Virus record (IMG/VR): IMGVR_UViG_3300025435_000024
Span: 1-58,057 of that record
Reading direction: 5' to 3' (one strand)
DNA length: 58,057 nt
From: a virus
A program made the position numbers and the translations under genes. Position 1 is the stretch's first letter; each line of letters opens with the position of its first letter. Positions 41,162 through 49,426 of the stretch are shown here, in pieces. The notes beneath the pieces were generated by a model that did not search any database, had not been told where the DNA came from, and saw nothing but the letters and a program-made list of their open reading frames with translations.

Positions 41162-43291
41162 TTAAAACACTGTACCGTCACTAATCCCCTGTAATGTACC
41201 ATCTAATTTAACTTGACTTGACGGAGATGAAGTATCTCCACCATTTAACCAACCACCAACCGTATTAGCAATAGAACCAGCATTATTCAATACATTACCA
41301 GCAAAAGCACCGATCTGTGCATACATACCATTTTGAGCCTGTAGACCAGCAACAGCCAGTTGACCATTAGTAGCCAATGTAGTCTGAGCTAACTTAAGAC
41401 CACGATCCTTAGCATTTTCAGCAGATGTAAATGCCCAAGTAGCTTCGTCACGAGCTTGTTGTTGTAAGTTCTGATAAGCAGTATTACTAATGCCTAAAGT
41501 ATTCAATGCATTAAGCTGAGTAGCCTGATTAGCCGCCGCAGTATTTGCGGTGTTTACAGACCTATTCCAAGCAGCATTAGACTGTTGAATAGTTAAGTTT
41601 TGACTTGCATTAAACTGATCACGAGCGTTGGCCTGTTGAGCATTAAATGAAGATACTTGAGTAGTCAATTGAGCATTTTGTAATGCTTGTTGAGTTGCAG
41701 ATTGCATAGAACTAACATTAGCTGTAGTAGTCAAACCGGCATTCTGATTTGATGTAGTAGTAGCTAATGTGGCGTTAGTTGTAGATGCCTGAGTACTTAA
41801 CTGGGCGTTTAATGCAGACTGCTTATTGCTTTCAGCAGCATTAAAGATACTTGCTTGCTGCGTTTGAGTAGCATTAAACTGACTCATATTATTGATTTGA
41901 GAAGCATTAAATTGGTTAATTTGAGTAGCTAATTGAGCAACAAATTGATTAACTTGATTGTCAGATGAAGCATTAAATTGTTGAGAAGCATTAATAGCAG
42001 ACTGATTGCTTAACAATGTTTGTACACGAGCCTGTTGATTAGCTAATGCAGTCTGTTGGTAGGTAGCAGCGTCTGTTTGTGCAATAGGTAATGCAGCACT
42101 AATTAAAGCTTGTGTAATAGCTTGTCCAGCCATGCTAGATGCATCCATACCACGAGCAGCCATTAATTGATTAGCTTTAGCTACAGCGCCCGTAGCCCAC
42201 AATGGAGTAGGTTTATTTGGGTCAAAGTTAAGCAGATTAGCCATTTGACCTGCAACTGTTTGCTGGTCGCTAACACCCATCTGTGTAGCATTAGGATCAA
42301 CTAATGCAGCAGAATACTTAGCAGCACCTTGAGCAGCTAGTTTATCTACAGGAGCACTAGATGCAGTCTCTGTATGATCTACAGTAGAAGCTTGAGCAAG
42401 TGTGGTGGTAGCAAATCCAGCTTGTGCAGTACCAGCTTGACCTTGACCAGCTGTTGTAGGTCCAACATTAGCTTGCCCAGCATTAGCATTAGTAGTAGGT
42501 ACAGCAATAGTACCATTTGTATTAATAGCAGTACCAGGAGCATTAGCATTAATATCTTGAGTAGTTACCTGTGCACCAGGTGGCAGATTAGGATTAGTCA
42601 TACGCTGCTGATTATTCATCTGCATAACTTGAGAATTAGTCAGTGCAGCAGGAGTAGTGGTAGTAGTAGCTTCAGTAGCTGGAGTACCCGTAGTGTTAAT
42701 ACCTATATTGGCATTTGCACCACCAGTACCATACCCATTATTACGTTCACCAGCAGCATTAGGATCATTAGATGTGTTTACCCAATTCTGCCAATTTTTA
42801 ACAAATTCTTGTAGATTAGAAGCATCGCCAAACTCATTAGGATGATCTTTAAAAGCTTGAGCAAGATCAGGTCGCTGGGTAGCAACCATATTATCATCCC
42901 ACGCACCCGGTGCTACAGCAGCAGTAGCGCCTGTTGTAGTAGTTGTAGTTGTAGGAATAACAGCTTTAGTTAATCCAGTGTTAGGATCAACTGTAGTTTG
43001 ATATGTGCTTCCAGTAGCAGGATTAGTTGGATTAGTAGGATCAACGCCCGTAATAGTACTATTAGGGCTTAAATTCAAATTAGTATTTGTAGGTAATGCT
43101 GTGGTAGTCTGCGAAGGAGAAGAAGAGCTTAAAGCTGCTTGCGTAGTACCAGCAGAATTAACATTTTGTGCAGTACCCCCTGGTGCTACAGTAGTATTAT
43201 CTACAGTATTTGTGGTATCGTTATCCGCAGACTGTTTATTGCCTTTGCTTGATACAGTGTCAGAATCAGCATTTAAATCTGTGCTCGACAT
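41162..43291 (-). CDS. Gln/Asn/Thr-rich virion protein, 709 aa
   Basis: Residues 1-300 are Thr/Asn/Pro-rich and disordered-looking. Residues 370-620 form a long Gln/Ala/Asn coiled section with repeats of the type QFNAS (SQQFNASSDNQ, QINQFNASQINN, SQFNATQTQQ). The C-terminus is Gly/Ala-rich (GAFAGNVLNNAGSIANTVGG). Repeats and position between fibre-like and ejection genes point to a minor virion or ejection protein. No catalytic motif seen. Confidence 0.6.
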   Translation of the reverse strand: MSSTDLNADSDTVSSKGNKQSADNDTTNTVDNTTVAPGGTAQNVNSAGTTQAALSSSSPSQTTTALPTNTNLNLSPNSTITGVDPTNPTNPATGSTYQTTVDPNTGLTKAVIPTTTTTTTGATAAVAPGAWDDNMVATQRPDLAQAFKDHPNEFGDASNLQEFVKNWQNWVNTSNDPNAAGERNNGYGTGGANANIGINTTGTPATEATTTTTPAALTNSQVMQMNNQQRMTNPNLPPGAQVTTQDINANAPGTAINTNGTIAVPTTNANAGQANVGPTTAGQGQAGTAQAGFATTTLAQASTVDHTETASSAPVDKLAAQGAAKYSAALVDPNATQMGVSDQQTVAGQMANLLNFDPNKPTPLWATGAVAKANQLMAARGMDASSMAGQAITQALISAALPIAQTDAATYQQTALANQQARVQTLLSNQSAINASQQFNASSDNQVNQFVAQLATQINQFNASQINNMSQFNATQTQQASIFNAAESNKQSALNAQLSTQASTTNATLATTTSNQNAGLTTTANVSSMQSATQQALQNAQLTTQVSSFNAQQANARDQFNASQNLTIQQSNAAWNRSVNTANTAAANQATQLNALNTLGISNTAYQNLQQQARDEATWAFTSAENAKDRGLKLAQTTLATNGQLAVAGLQAQNGMYAQIGAFAGNVLNNAGSIANTVGGWLNGGDTSSPSSQVKLDGTLQGISDGTVF

Positions 43292-43301
43292 ATATTATTC
43301 C

Positions 43302-43790
43302 TTAAATCACAAATTGAGATAGCATGACATCTATACCGGGAGCAGATATAGTAGGATTACCACTAATACCTTGCCCATTAGTCAAAGTAATGCCTTGAGT
43401 ACCAATAAAGCTACGAGATACAGACGTTATTCCATCCGGTGAAGCAAAGAAACCAATACCCGGAATAGCAATAAAACCGTTAGCAGTAGCACTAATAGTA
43501 GGATTACCACTGACACCATCAGGGTACGTAATAGATACGTTTGTACCAGCAACAAGCTGACGAGTGGTAAATGTACTTGTGCTTACTGCAACAACAATAC
43601 CAGTAGAACCTAATCCATTAAGAGATAGAGGTTGTAATGCTGCACCACTCCCAACATCACCATTGTGTGTATGTCCTGCAACACTGTCAAATGCTGTTTG
43701 AAGTGCATTAAATTCATTATTTAGTGATGCAGAAGCAATGGTCAATCCAGCAGCAATAGTAGCAGCAGCTTGTCGTGTATATCCTGTCAT
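43302..43790 (-). CDS. Short tail-fibre-like protein, 162 aa
   Basis: It starts with a helical segment (RQAAATIAAGLTIASASLNNEF) and VAGHTHNGDVGSG, a motif seen near the base of many fibres, then beta-rich strands with SGNPTISA repeated (GVSGNPTISATANG and GISGNPTISAPG). It is likely part of the tail tip or a fibre base. It follows the nozzle gene with a one-base overlap. Confidence 0.65.
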   Translation of the reverse strand: MTGYTRQAAATIAAGLTIASASLNNEFNALQTAFDSVAGHTHNGDVGSGAALQPLSLNGLGSTGIVVAVSTSTFTTRQLVAGTNVSITYPDGVSGNPTISATANGFIAIPGIGFFASPDGITSVSRSFIGTQGITLTNGQGISGNPTISAPGIDVMLSQFVI

Positions 43791-45349
43791 TACCTTCTCC
43801 CGTTAATAGCGTATTCAAGATACACAGACTTGACTATGTAAGGTGAACCACCAAGGCTGGAAAACCCAACACTAATTAATTTACCAGAACCAATTCCTTG
43901 TGCTTCTTGAGTACTTATAGGATTACCATCATACACAGCATAAGAGTCATATGTAGATAAAGGATCATCATATTTAAATGTACCTATTAAAGTACCAAAA
44001 TATATAGTAGATGGTTGTAATATATTTGATTGTGATGCATCTAATATTACGTTTGCGTAGATAACAGACACACCTTCAGACTCAAAATATCCTTTAATAC
44101 GGTATATAGTCTTGCGTATAGCAGGATCATTTAATGGATTATGAGCTAACTGAAACTGTGCAGGAATCAATACTGGATTATTAGACACATCAATAAAATT
44201 AGAGCCAGTATCCATCTGATACACATAGCCATCAGTGCTTGAATTATTAGCAAAAACAATTAACTCTTTATCTGAATTTAAGTAGTTGCTATCCGCACAG
44301 TATATATTTAACCCACTTATATCAAACCATTCCCATCCAACGGACCCATCTAATCCTAATCGTATTCCACCAAGAAAACCTTGTGCTGCATTAGTTTGAG
44401 TAGATGCTGTATTGGCAAATACACGATATTGAGCTTTACTACGAATAATGCAACCAGCAAAATTACCAGTAGCTTTATAATTAGTGATAAAATCTATCAA
44501 CTTAGGTTGAATTGTACGAGACAGATTTGATAAATCTACGTCACCAATACGCATAGTACCAGCAACAGTACGTACACCATCAGTAGATAAGAATATTAAA
44601 TCACCACCAATTTCAGCCAATGTTTCATACGCTACACAGCCAATGCTGGATGATATAGGAGTAAGTGTCCAGTCTGTTTGATTGGTGCCTGTAATACAGG
44701 CAATATTATTATCCCCAAACACAAACAGTTGATCACGCCATACTGCCATACCACAAGTAATATTAAAACCAACATTAATACTACCAGCACCATCTAAAGC
44801 ACTGTAGTCTGTCTCTGCTGCCGGAGCACTAAATGTAAGTAAATTACTATTCTTTTTAGCCAAAAACATATGACGTTTAAATGAACAGGCAAAGTCAGCA
44901 GCAGGGCAATTGCTATCTGTAATCTGTGTATATGTACCGTCAGCTTTATATGTAGCTGGTTTATTCACACCATCACAAATAATAATGCTTGGCTGTGAGT
45001 AATTGTATCTATGTGCTTGATATTTAGTTACACTGGAACGAGTATTAGCTCCAGATATATTAGACCATGTAGTACCAGTACCGTAGAATACGTCTACACC
45101 TCGCATAGCTACTACACCATTATTAAACACAAATGTACCTAGTATTTGACCAGAGTTAGGTACAACAGTACTAGAGTATCTAACAGTTCCAGAAATACGT
45201 CTATACCCACCTTTAATACTTGGTTCAAAGTTAGTACCTTGTATTAAAGAACCTGGACGACGAGAACCTTGCTCAATAGGGCCTTCATTTTGAATGGTGC
45301 CACCTTCTAGAGCAATGTTGTCTGTTTTCCATGAATCAGTTGATGGCAT
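43790..45349 (-). CDS. Tail nozzle / P22 gp10-like stabilisation protein
   Basis: This 519-residue, beta-rich protein contains NEGPIEQGSRRPGSLIQG, repeated blade-like segments (VAMRGVDVFYGTG, SIIICDGVNKPATY, GMAVWRDQLFVFGDNN) and ETLAEIGGDLIFLSTDGVRT. It resembles the beta-propeller type nozzle or packaged-DNA stabilisation proteins of short-tailed phages. It is coupled to the adaptor gene (45349-46080). Confidence 0.75.
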   Translation of the reverse strand: MPSTDSWKTDNIALEGGTIQNEGPIEQGSRRPGSLIQGTNFEPSIKGGYRRISGTVRYSSTVVPNSGQILGTFVFNNGVVAMRGVDVFYGTGTTWSNISGANTRSSVTKYQAHRYNYSQPSIIICDGVNKPATYKADGTYTQITDSNCPAADFACSFKRHMFLAKKNSNLLTFSAPAAETDYSALDGAGSINVGFNITCGMAVWRDQLFVFGDNNIACITGTNQTDWTLTPISSSIGCVAYETLAEIGGDLIFLSTDGVRTVAGTMRIGDVDLSNLSRTIQPKLIDFITNYKATGNFAGCIIRSKAQYRVFANTASTQTNAAQGFLGGIRLGLDGSVGWEWFDISGLNIYCADSNYLNSDKELIVFANNSSTDGYVYQMDTGSNFIDVSNNPVLIPAQFQLAHNPLNDPAIRKTIYRIKGYFESEGVSVIYANVILDASQSNILQPSTIYFGTLIGTFKYDDPLSTYDSYAVYDGNPISTQEAQGIGSGKLISVGFSSLGGSPYIVKSVYLEYAINGRR

Positions 45350-46080
45350 TACCAGACCCTAGTAGGACCAGTTAAAGGTAGAGGATGACCAATCATAGGA
45401 GATTTCATATAAGGGTCTTGTGGAACAATTTGACGTACTAGTGATTTAGCACCATCTTCCCATTTACCTTGCCAAGCAGAAGCAGCTTGTAGGTTTTCAC
45501 GAAACAACAAAGCATAGTACATAGCACAGTCTACAACTACACCATCAAACTGTGTAGGAAGTATACATACATCACTGTAGTTTACCATATCTGTTGGCAT
45601 CTGCCAAGCTTCATATGAAATAGTATATGCTGTATCTGGAAATGGACTAATTAAACAACCATTACCAGTTAAATCTTGAATAATGTTACGAGGAACTGAC
45701 CATAATGAACTAGCTGCATTAACGTCATTAGCATACTGGTAGTTCATGTATTCATTATAATCTTTATGTGCTAATGCTTTCTGTACAATAGGTGGTGTTG
45801 CAGATGAATTAGCAACTACGTAAAACGTATCCCAATCAGTCGGATTCATTGCACCAGATAAAGAATATTGATTTACACCGGCAGTAGTAGTAAATGTGGT
45901 ACGTAAATGTAAAAAAGGTAAACGGTTATATTTACGTGTAATATCATGCACAGCAGCATTGACAGCTTCTTTTGCATGAGCATAAAAACCTCCTGCACCA
46001 GAGAAGGTAGAGGAGCTTAGTGGCACTTCATTAAGACGTGCTAGAACTTTATTCACAAGTGTAATAAAAGTTGTGGACAA
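45349..46080 (-). CDS. Head-to-tail adaptor (T7 gp11 / P22 gp4-like)
   Basis: The 243-residue protein begins FITLVNKVLARLNEVPLSSS, then KEAVNAAVHDITRKYNRLPF, a helical lead common to adaptor proteins of short tails, then beta-rich sections (TTFTTTAGVNQYSLSG, AYTISYEAWQMPTDMV) and ILPTQFDGVVVDCAMYYALL. It would bind the portal ring and connect to the nozzle. Confidence 0.75.
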   Translation of the reverse strand: MSTTFITLVNKVLARLNEVPLSSSTFSGAGGFYAHAKEAVNAAVHDITRKYNRLPFLHLRTTFTTTAGVNQYSLSGAMNPTDWDTFYVVANSSATPPIVQKALAHKDYNEYMNYQYANDVNAASSLWSVPRNIIQDLTGNGCLISPFPDTAYTISYEAWQMPTDMVNYSDVCILPTQFDGVVVDCAMYYALLFRENLQAASAWQGKWEDGAKSLVRQIVPQDPYMKSPMIGHPLPLTGPTRVW

Positions 46081-46095
46081 TATAAACCCCTAGTA

Positions 46096-46136
46096 AAAAG
46101 GCCGTGACCGGATAATTAGTCCAATCACGGCCTTTT
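46096..46136 (-). terminator. Bidirectional intrinsic terminator
   Basis: On the minus strand AAAAGGCCGTGA pairs perfectly with TCACGGCCTTTT around a 17-base loop, followed by T. It divides the capsid/decoration genes from the tail genes and likely lowers, not abolishes, transcription into the tail genes. Confidence 0.85.
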
Positions 46137-46165
46137 GTTATACAAACTATACGACTAGCGTATAA

Positions 46166-46609
46166 TTAATTTACAGTAGTTACCACGTTGCTTAGGTCAA
46201 CATTCAATAGAATGACACGACCCACAGCATTAACTGCACCAGTACCAACTGTAACGCGAGCTGTAGTAGTAGCTGCGCTAGTAACAAGGGACTGTGTAGT
46301 ACCCATTGTAAGACCAGTAGCAGCAACTGTAGCAGCAGACAATAGAGTAGTAGCAGGAGATACAGTGGCAAGAGCCAAAGTACCAGAGTTACCGGCAGTA
46401 TCAGCAGTTGTAATTTCAAACCCACCACGCAACACCAGAGTGTTTGCAGGAATAGTAATTACGTCAACTGTGTCACCAGAAACCGCAGCAGAGAGCGTAG
46501 AACCAGCAGCAAAGCTAAAAGGCTTGTCTACTGTATACGCCAAACGTTGCGGTAGATCGGCAAAACGAGGTGCCGCAGGAGTACTAAAGAGAATGCTATA
46601 AGCAGTCAT
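46166..46609 (-). CDS. Head decoration-type protein A, 147 aa
   Basis: A Thr/Ala/Val-rich beta protein beginning MTAYSILFSTPAAPRFADLP. It shares the pattern 'DTVDVITIPANTLVLRGGFE', 'GTLALATVSPATTLL' and a final VGRVILLNVDLS with the neighbouring gene at 46622. Its location directly downstream of the capsid gene suits a decoration or head-fibre protein. Followed by a strong terminator. Confidence 0.7.
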   Translation of the reverse strand: MTAYSILFSTPAAPRFADLPQRLAYTVDKPFSFAAGSTLSAAVSGDTVDVITIPANTLVLRGGFEITTADTAGNSGTLALATVSPATTLLSAATVAATGLTMGTTQSLVTSAATTTARVTVGTGAVNAVGRVILLNVDLSNVVTTVN

Positions 46610-46621
46610 GCTATGCCCTCC

Positions 46622-47131
46622 TTAGTTAACTTTGACCGTGACCGCACTCACGTCAACGTAGATTAAGCCCACACGAATGATTGGGTTACCAAAGGCAGTA
46701 GCGAATGACAGACGAGCTGTCGTACCACCCGGCGCAATAGCCGTACCATAGATTTGCGAAGAGATTGCTGTACCAGTACCTGGCGGAATAATGCCGCCCG
46801 TAGTAGTAACCGAACCCATCGTATAACCAGTGGCATTATTAGCAACACCAGTAACCAAAGTAGTAGCAGGAGCAACCAAAGCCAAAGCCAAAGTGCCTGT
46901 AGTACCCGAAGTAGCAGCCTGAGTGACTTGAATAAAACCACGATCCACCAAAGTTTCAGGCGGCAGAGCAATCACGTCCAGCGTATCAGCTGTAGTGCTT
47001 GCAGAACCTGTAAGTGTGGTAAAATCGACAACCTTATCTGCAACACGCAGAGCAGAAACGTCTGTCAGAGACTCAACTTGACCAGCAAAAAGCGTGGTAG
47101 CTGAGTTAATTGCAACTGAATATGCAGTCAT
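46622..47131 (-). CDS. Head decoration-type protein B, 169 aa
   Basis: Begins MTAYSVAINSATTLFAGQVE and contains DTLDVIALPPETLVDRGFIQ, GTLALALVAPATTLV and NPIIRVGLIYVDVS, aligning along its length with decoration protein A. It has an added Gly/Pro-rich loop (GGIIPPGTGTAI). Tandem duplication followed by divergence is the likely history. Probably an abundant capsid surface protein. Confidence 0.7.
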   Translation of the reverse strand: MTAYSVAINSATTLFAGQVESLTDVSALRVADKVVDFTTLTGSASTTADTLDVIALPPETLVDRGFIQVTQAATSGTTGTLALALVAPATTLVTGVANNATGYTMGSVTTTGGIIPPGTGTAISSQIYGTAIAPGGTTARLSFATAFGNPIIRVGLIYVDVSAVTVKVN

Positions 47132-47153
47132 TGTATTTCTCCCTTAATCCCTA

Positions 47154-48357
47154 TTAACCGCGCTGCCAATAGACACGGGCCAAAGCTTCTGGACGGAGAG
47201 CCTTACGACCATACAGATGCAGACCACGAACCACGTCAGCAAAGCTGTCTGGATCACGATATGTTTCTGTCTTGGCAATCTGACTAACTGTAGCGACCGC
47301 AGACATATGACCAGCTAAAATGGTACCATAGTTGCCTGTACCAGTTGCATCCGAACCCGAACCACCTGTAACCAATGAGTTTGACAAGTAGCAATCAAAG
47401 CCGCGAATCTTACCTTCGATAACGCGACCATTCCACATGCCGGGACGCATTGGCGAAGTTGAGTCACCAGTTTGATTGACTTGCATCAAACGGCTTTCTT
47501 CAGCTTGCATTTGTTCCCAAAAGAACGGTTCAGCAACAACCCAGCGACCATCCGTAGGCACGTTAGCTTCGTCAAACTTACGGTTCAAACGAGCCAAAAT
47601 GTTCAGAGGAGAGAAGCCACCTGCTGGCGGATTGACACGCACAACAGAAGGAGTTGAAGAAGAGCCAATTGTGATGTTGGTATTAGAAGCAATGTAAGAC
47701 AACACTTCAGCGTCAAAGGCATCTTTCAACTTAAACGCAGCGCGTTCAGTTGCCAAAGATTCCCAGTTGACGTGAGATTGTTTAGCTTCAATGTCGTCAA
47801 CCTTAAATGCAAACTTGTTCGCATGGTCAACAACCAACGTAATATCCGTATCAATCAAATCAGTCGGAGTGATCGACTGTCCACGAACGTACGGAGATAC
47901 GATAATATCCGGTTCCAGAATGATGTGGACGCTATCGCCGTAGTTAGCGATTTCACCAGAATAATCAGTATTCGTAATAGCTTCCACGACGGAAACACGA
48001 CGAAACTTCTTCAGAACTTTCTGAGAGTAGATGGTAGGGCTGAATGCTCCGTTCCTAAGTCATTGATTTCTCAATGTGTCCAGGCTCTTTATCCTGGCTC
48101 CACTATATTTCTATAGTGAGTAGACTATATCATCATTCCGTAGAATGTTGGGCGCTCGTGTCAGGATTATTCTTTCGTCACCTGTTAGTCGTTGAACCTT
48201 CTAAATCCCTGGGGATAAATCCTTACGTATTTAGCTTGGCTGCTGATTGACTTCACCTTTACGTGGTCAGCTTTTCCAGCAATTCACCCAATTTTACCGT
48301 CCCCTAACGATTTTGAGAAGGGAGGTTTCCATAGCCCGCGCTAGTGGAAAATGCCAA
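47154..48357 (-). CDS. Major capsid protein (spliced; two exons)
   Basis: Exon 1 is 48319-48357 and starts at TTG, nine bases after AGGAG: MAFSTSAGYGNLP. Exon 2 is 47154-48053 and starts NGAFSPTIYSQKV. Joined, they read in frame to about 312 residues with YGNLPNGAFSPTIYS, VSVVEAITNTDYSGEIANYG and a C-terminus ending RVYWQRG, as in HK97-fold capsid proteins of this phage type. A 265-nt group I intron (48054-48318) separates the exons. Without splicing, only a frame from GTG at 47987 would be visible. The TTG start is unusual for a highly expressed gene. Confidence 0.85.
48054..48318 (-). ncRNA. ORF-less group I self-splicing intron in the capsid gene
   Basis: On the minus strand the exon end CCCT and the first intron base pair with AGGGG of the internal guide (P1, with the conserved U-G at the splice site). 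CGTT, just before that guide, pairs with AACG at the start of exon 2 (P10). The intron ends in G. Core signatures are present: TTGCTGG / TCAGCAGCCAAGC (P4-P6), GGTTCAACGACTAA (P3/P7) and GATATAGTC (P7/P3). Removal restores the capsid frame. Confidence 0.9.
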
Positions 48358-48452
48358 TTTAGTAACTCCTATGTTATAAGTTTTTTAAGTTTATAGTCTA
48401 GGGCTGTTACAAGAGGGGTACTTTTCAGGGCCATCTATCACAGGTTATCTAA

Positions 48453-48992
48453 CTACTTATTATTTTTGTACCTGACGAGTAGTTCTGCCCATCGCAGAAG
48501 ATCGTCCTCAATTAGGTTTTGTTTAATTTTGTTTACATACCAGCAAACAAATTAAACATTCCCTTCACAGTATCCAACGCTTGAATCAATTCTATCTAAT
48601 GACATTAGTTCTTGCGAGGATTTTAAAAAGTTCATGGTTACACCCGTAAGTGCACATTTACCTTTTTGTCTATTGTATAAATCTTCTAAATAACTAAAAG
48701 TTAAATTAAAATTAGATTTATTTCTTTTATTGGCAGAATCTAAACAATATTTAAGTCTACCAATTAATGTACTATTTCTAGTTCTTTGCTGTTCACGATA
48801 AACAGGTAAACGATTTTTTCTATAATTTAAACGTCTATCTTTTTCTTTTTGATAACGTCTACGATTATTTTCCTGCTCACATGCTTTACACCATGGACGA
48901 ATTCTATTACGTTTATTATTTCCTGTTACAGGATCATATTCATTGCGCGATTTAAGAACATTACAAATTTTACATGTTTTATGTGTTAGCAT
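48453..48992 (-). pseudogene. HNH homing endonuclease with premature in-frame stop
   Basis: The ATG at 48992 follows AAGGAAGG. A zinc finger (CKICNVLKSRNEYD and CKACEQ), basic linker and HNH core (GKCALTGVTMNF, SLDRIDSSVGYCEGNV) are followed by TAA at 48552-48554. The same frame then continues with FVCWYVNKIKQNLIEDDLLR to a TAG at 48453-48455, matching the normal HNH end 'NVQ(W/F)VC..VN.mK'. CAA to TAA would explain the stop. The gene lies directly upstream of the intron-bearing capsid gene. Either inactive, read through, or a truncated active protein. Confidence 0.75.
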
Positions 48993-49022
48993 ATTTTATC
49001 CTTCCTTAGTCTGGTAAATTAA

Positions 49023-49114
49023 CCTCTTGTCCCCACAAGAGGGTTTGTGATCAGGATTAGAAGGGTGAAGAAAGGGGGATTTACCAGAACCCCTCAATAA
49101 CCCTGATCACAAAC
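49023..49114 (-). terminator. Two consecutive strong hairpins between the small membrane gene and HNH gene
   Basis: GTTTGTGATCAGG (49043-49055) and its exact complement (49102-49114) form a 13-pair stem around a 46-base loop. CCTCTTGT-CCCC-ACAAGAGG (49023-49042) abuts it. On the minus strand the last is followed by TTAATTT. These may terminate or process the transcript before the HNH gene. Confidence 0.55.
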
Positions 49115-49126
49115 TATAAAACTCTG

Positions 49127-49291
49127 TTACTTAGTAGTAACGTCCTTTTTAACGTCTTGAATGACGGTTTCAACTGTGTTCACAGCAGTATCAAGCTTAG
49201 CTTGGGTGCCAGAACGAACAAGATAAGACTTAAGGAATGCACCAGCCACGACTAGGCCGACAACAATCAGAATCACAAAGATAGTTTCCAT
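49127..49291 (-). CDS. Small membrane protein, 54 aa
   Basis: ATG at 49291 with AAAGGA about ten bases upstream. One N-terminal membrane segment (IFVILIVVGLVVAGAFL), then an amphipathic helix (QAKLDTAVNTVETVIQDVKK). It has its own promoter upstream (49390-49418). Its role is unknown; it is too far from the lysis genes to be called a holin. Confidence 0.7.
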   Translation of the reverse strand: METIFVILIVVGLVVAGAFLKSYLVRSGTQAKLDTAVNTVETVIQDVKKDVTTK

Positions 49292-49389
49292 TATGCATTC
49301 CTTTAAAAAGGATAGGGCTTGAATTATAACATCCGATCTTTCACGGTTTTTCAGTTATAGGAACAGCGGCCCTAACCATATTAACCAAT

Positions 49390-49418
49390 ATACTATACTA
49401 CAAAAAATACCTTGTCAA
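49390..49418 (-). promoter_or_regulatory. Sigma-70-type promoter upstream of the capsid region
   Basis: On the minus strand TTGACA (49413-49418), a 17-base spacer, and TAGTAT (49390-49395) inside TATAGTATATT, identical in layout to the plus-strand promoter at 5016-5044. It would boost transcription of the small membrane gene, HNH region and capsid gene. Confidence 0.7.
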
Positions 49419-49426
49419 GTACTTTT

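Noticed and set aside
48357-48992. Possibility that the HNH gene lies inside a second intron of the capsid gene
   Set aside because: I see no P7/P3-type core around it, and exon 1 already has a ribosome site, a start codon and a sensible N-terminus. It remains a weaker alternative because the start codon is TTG.
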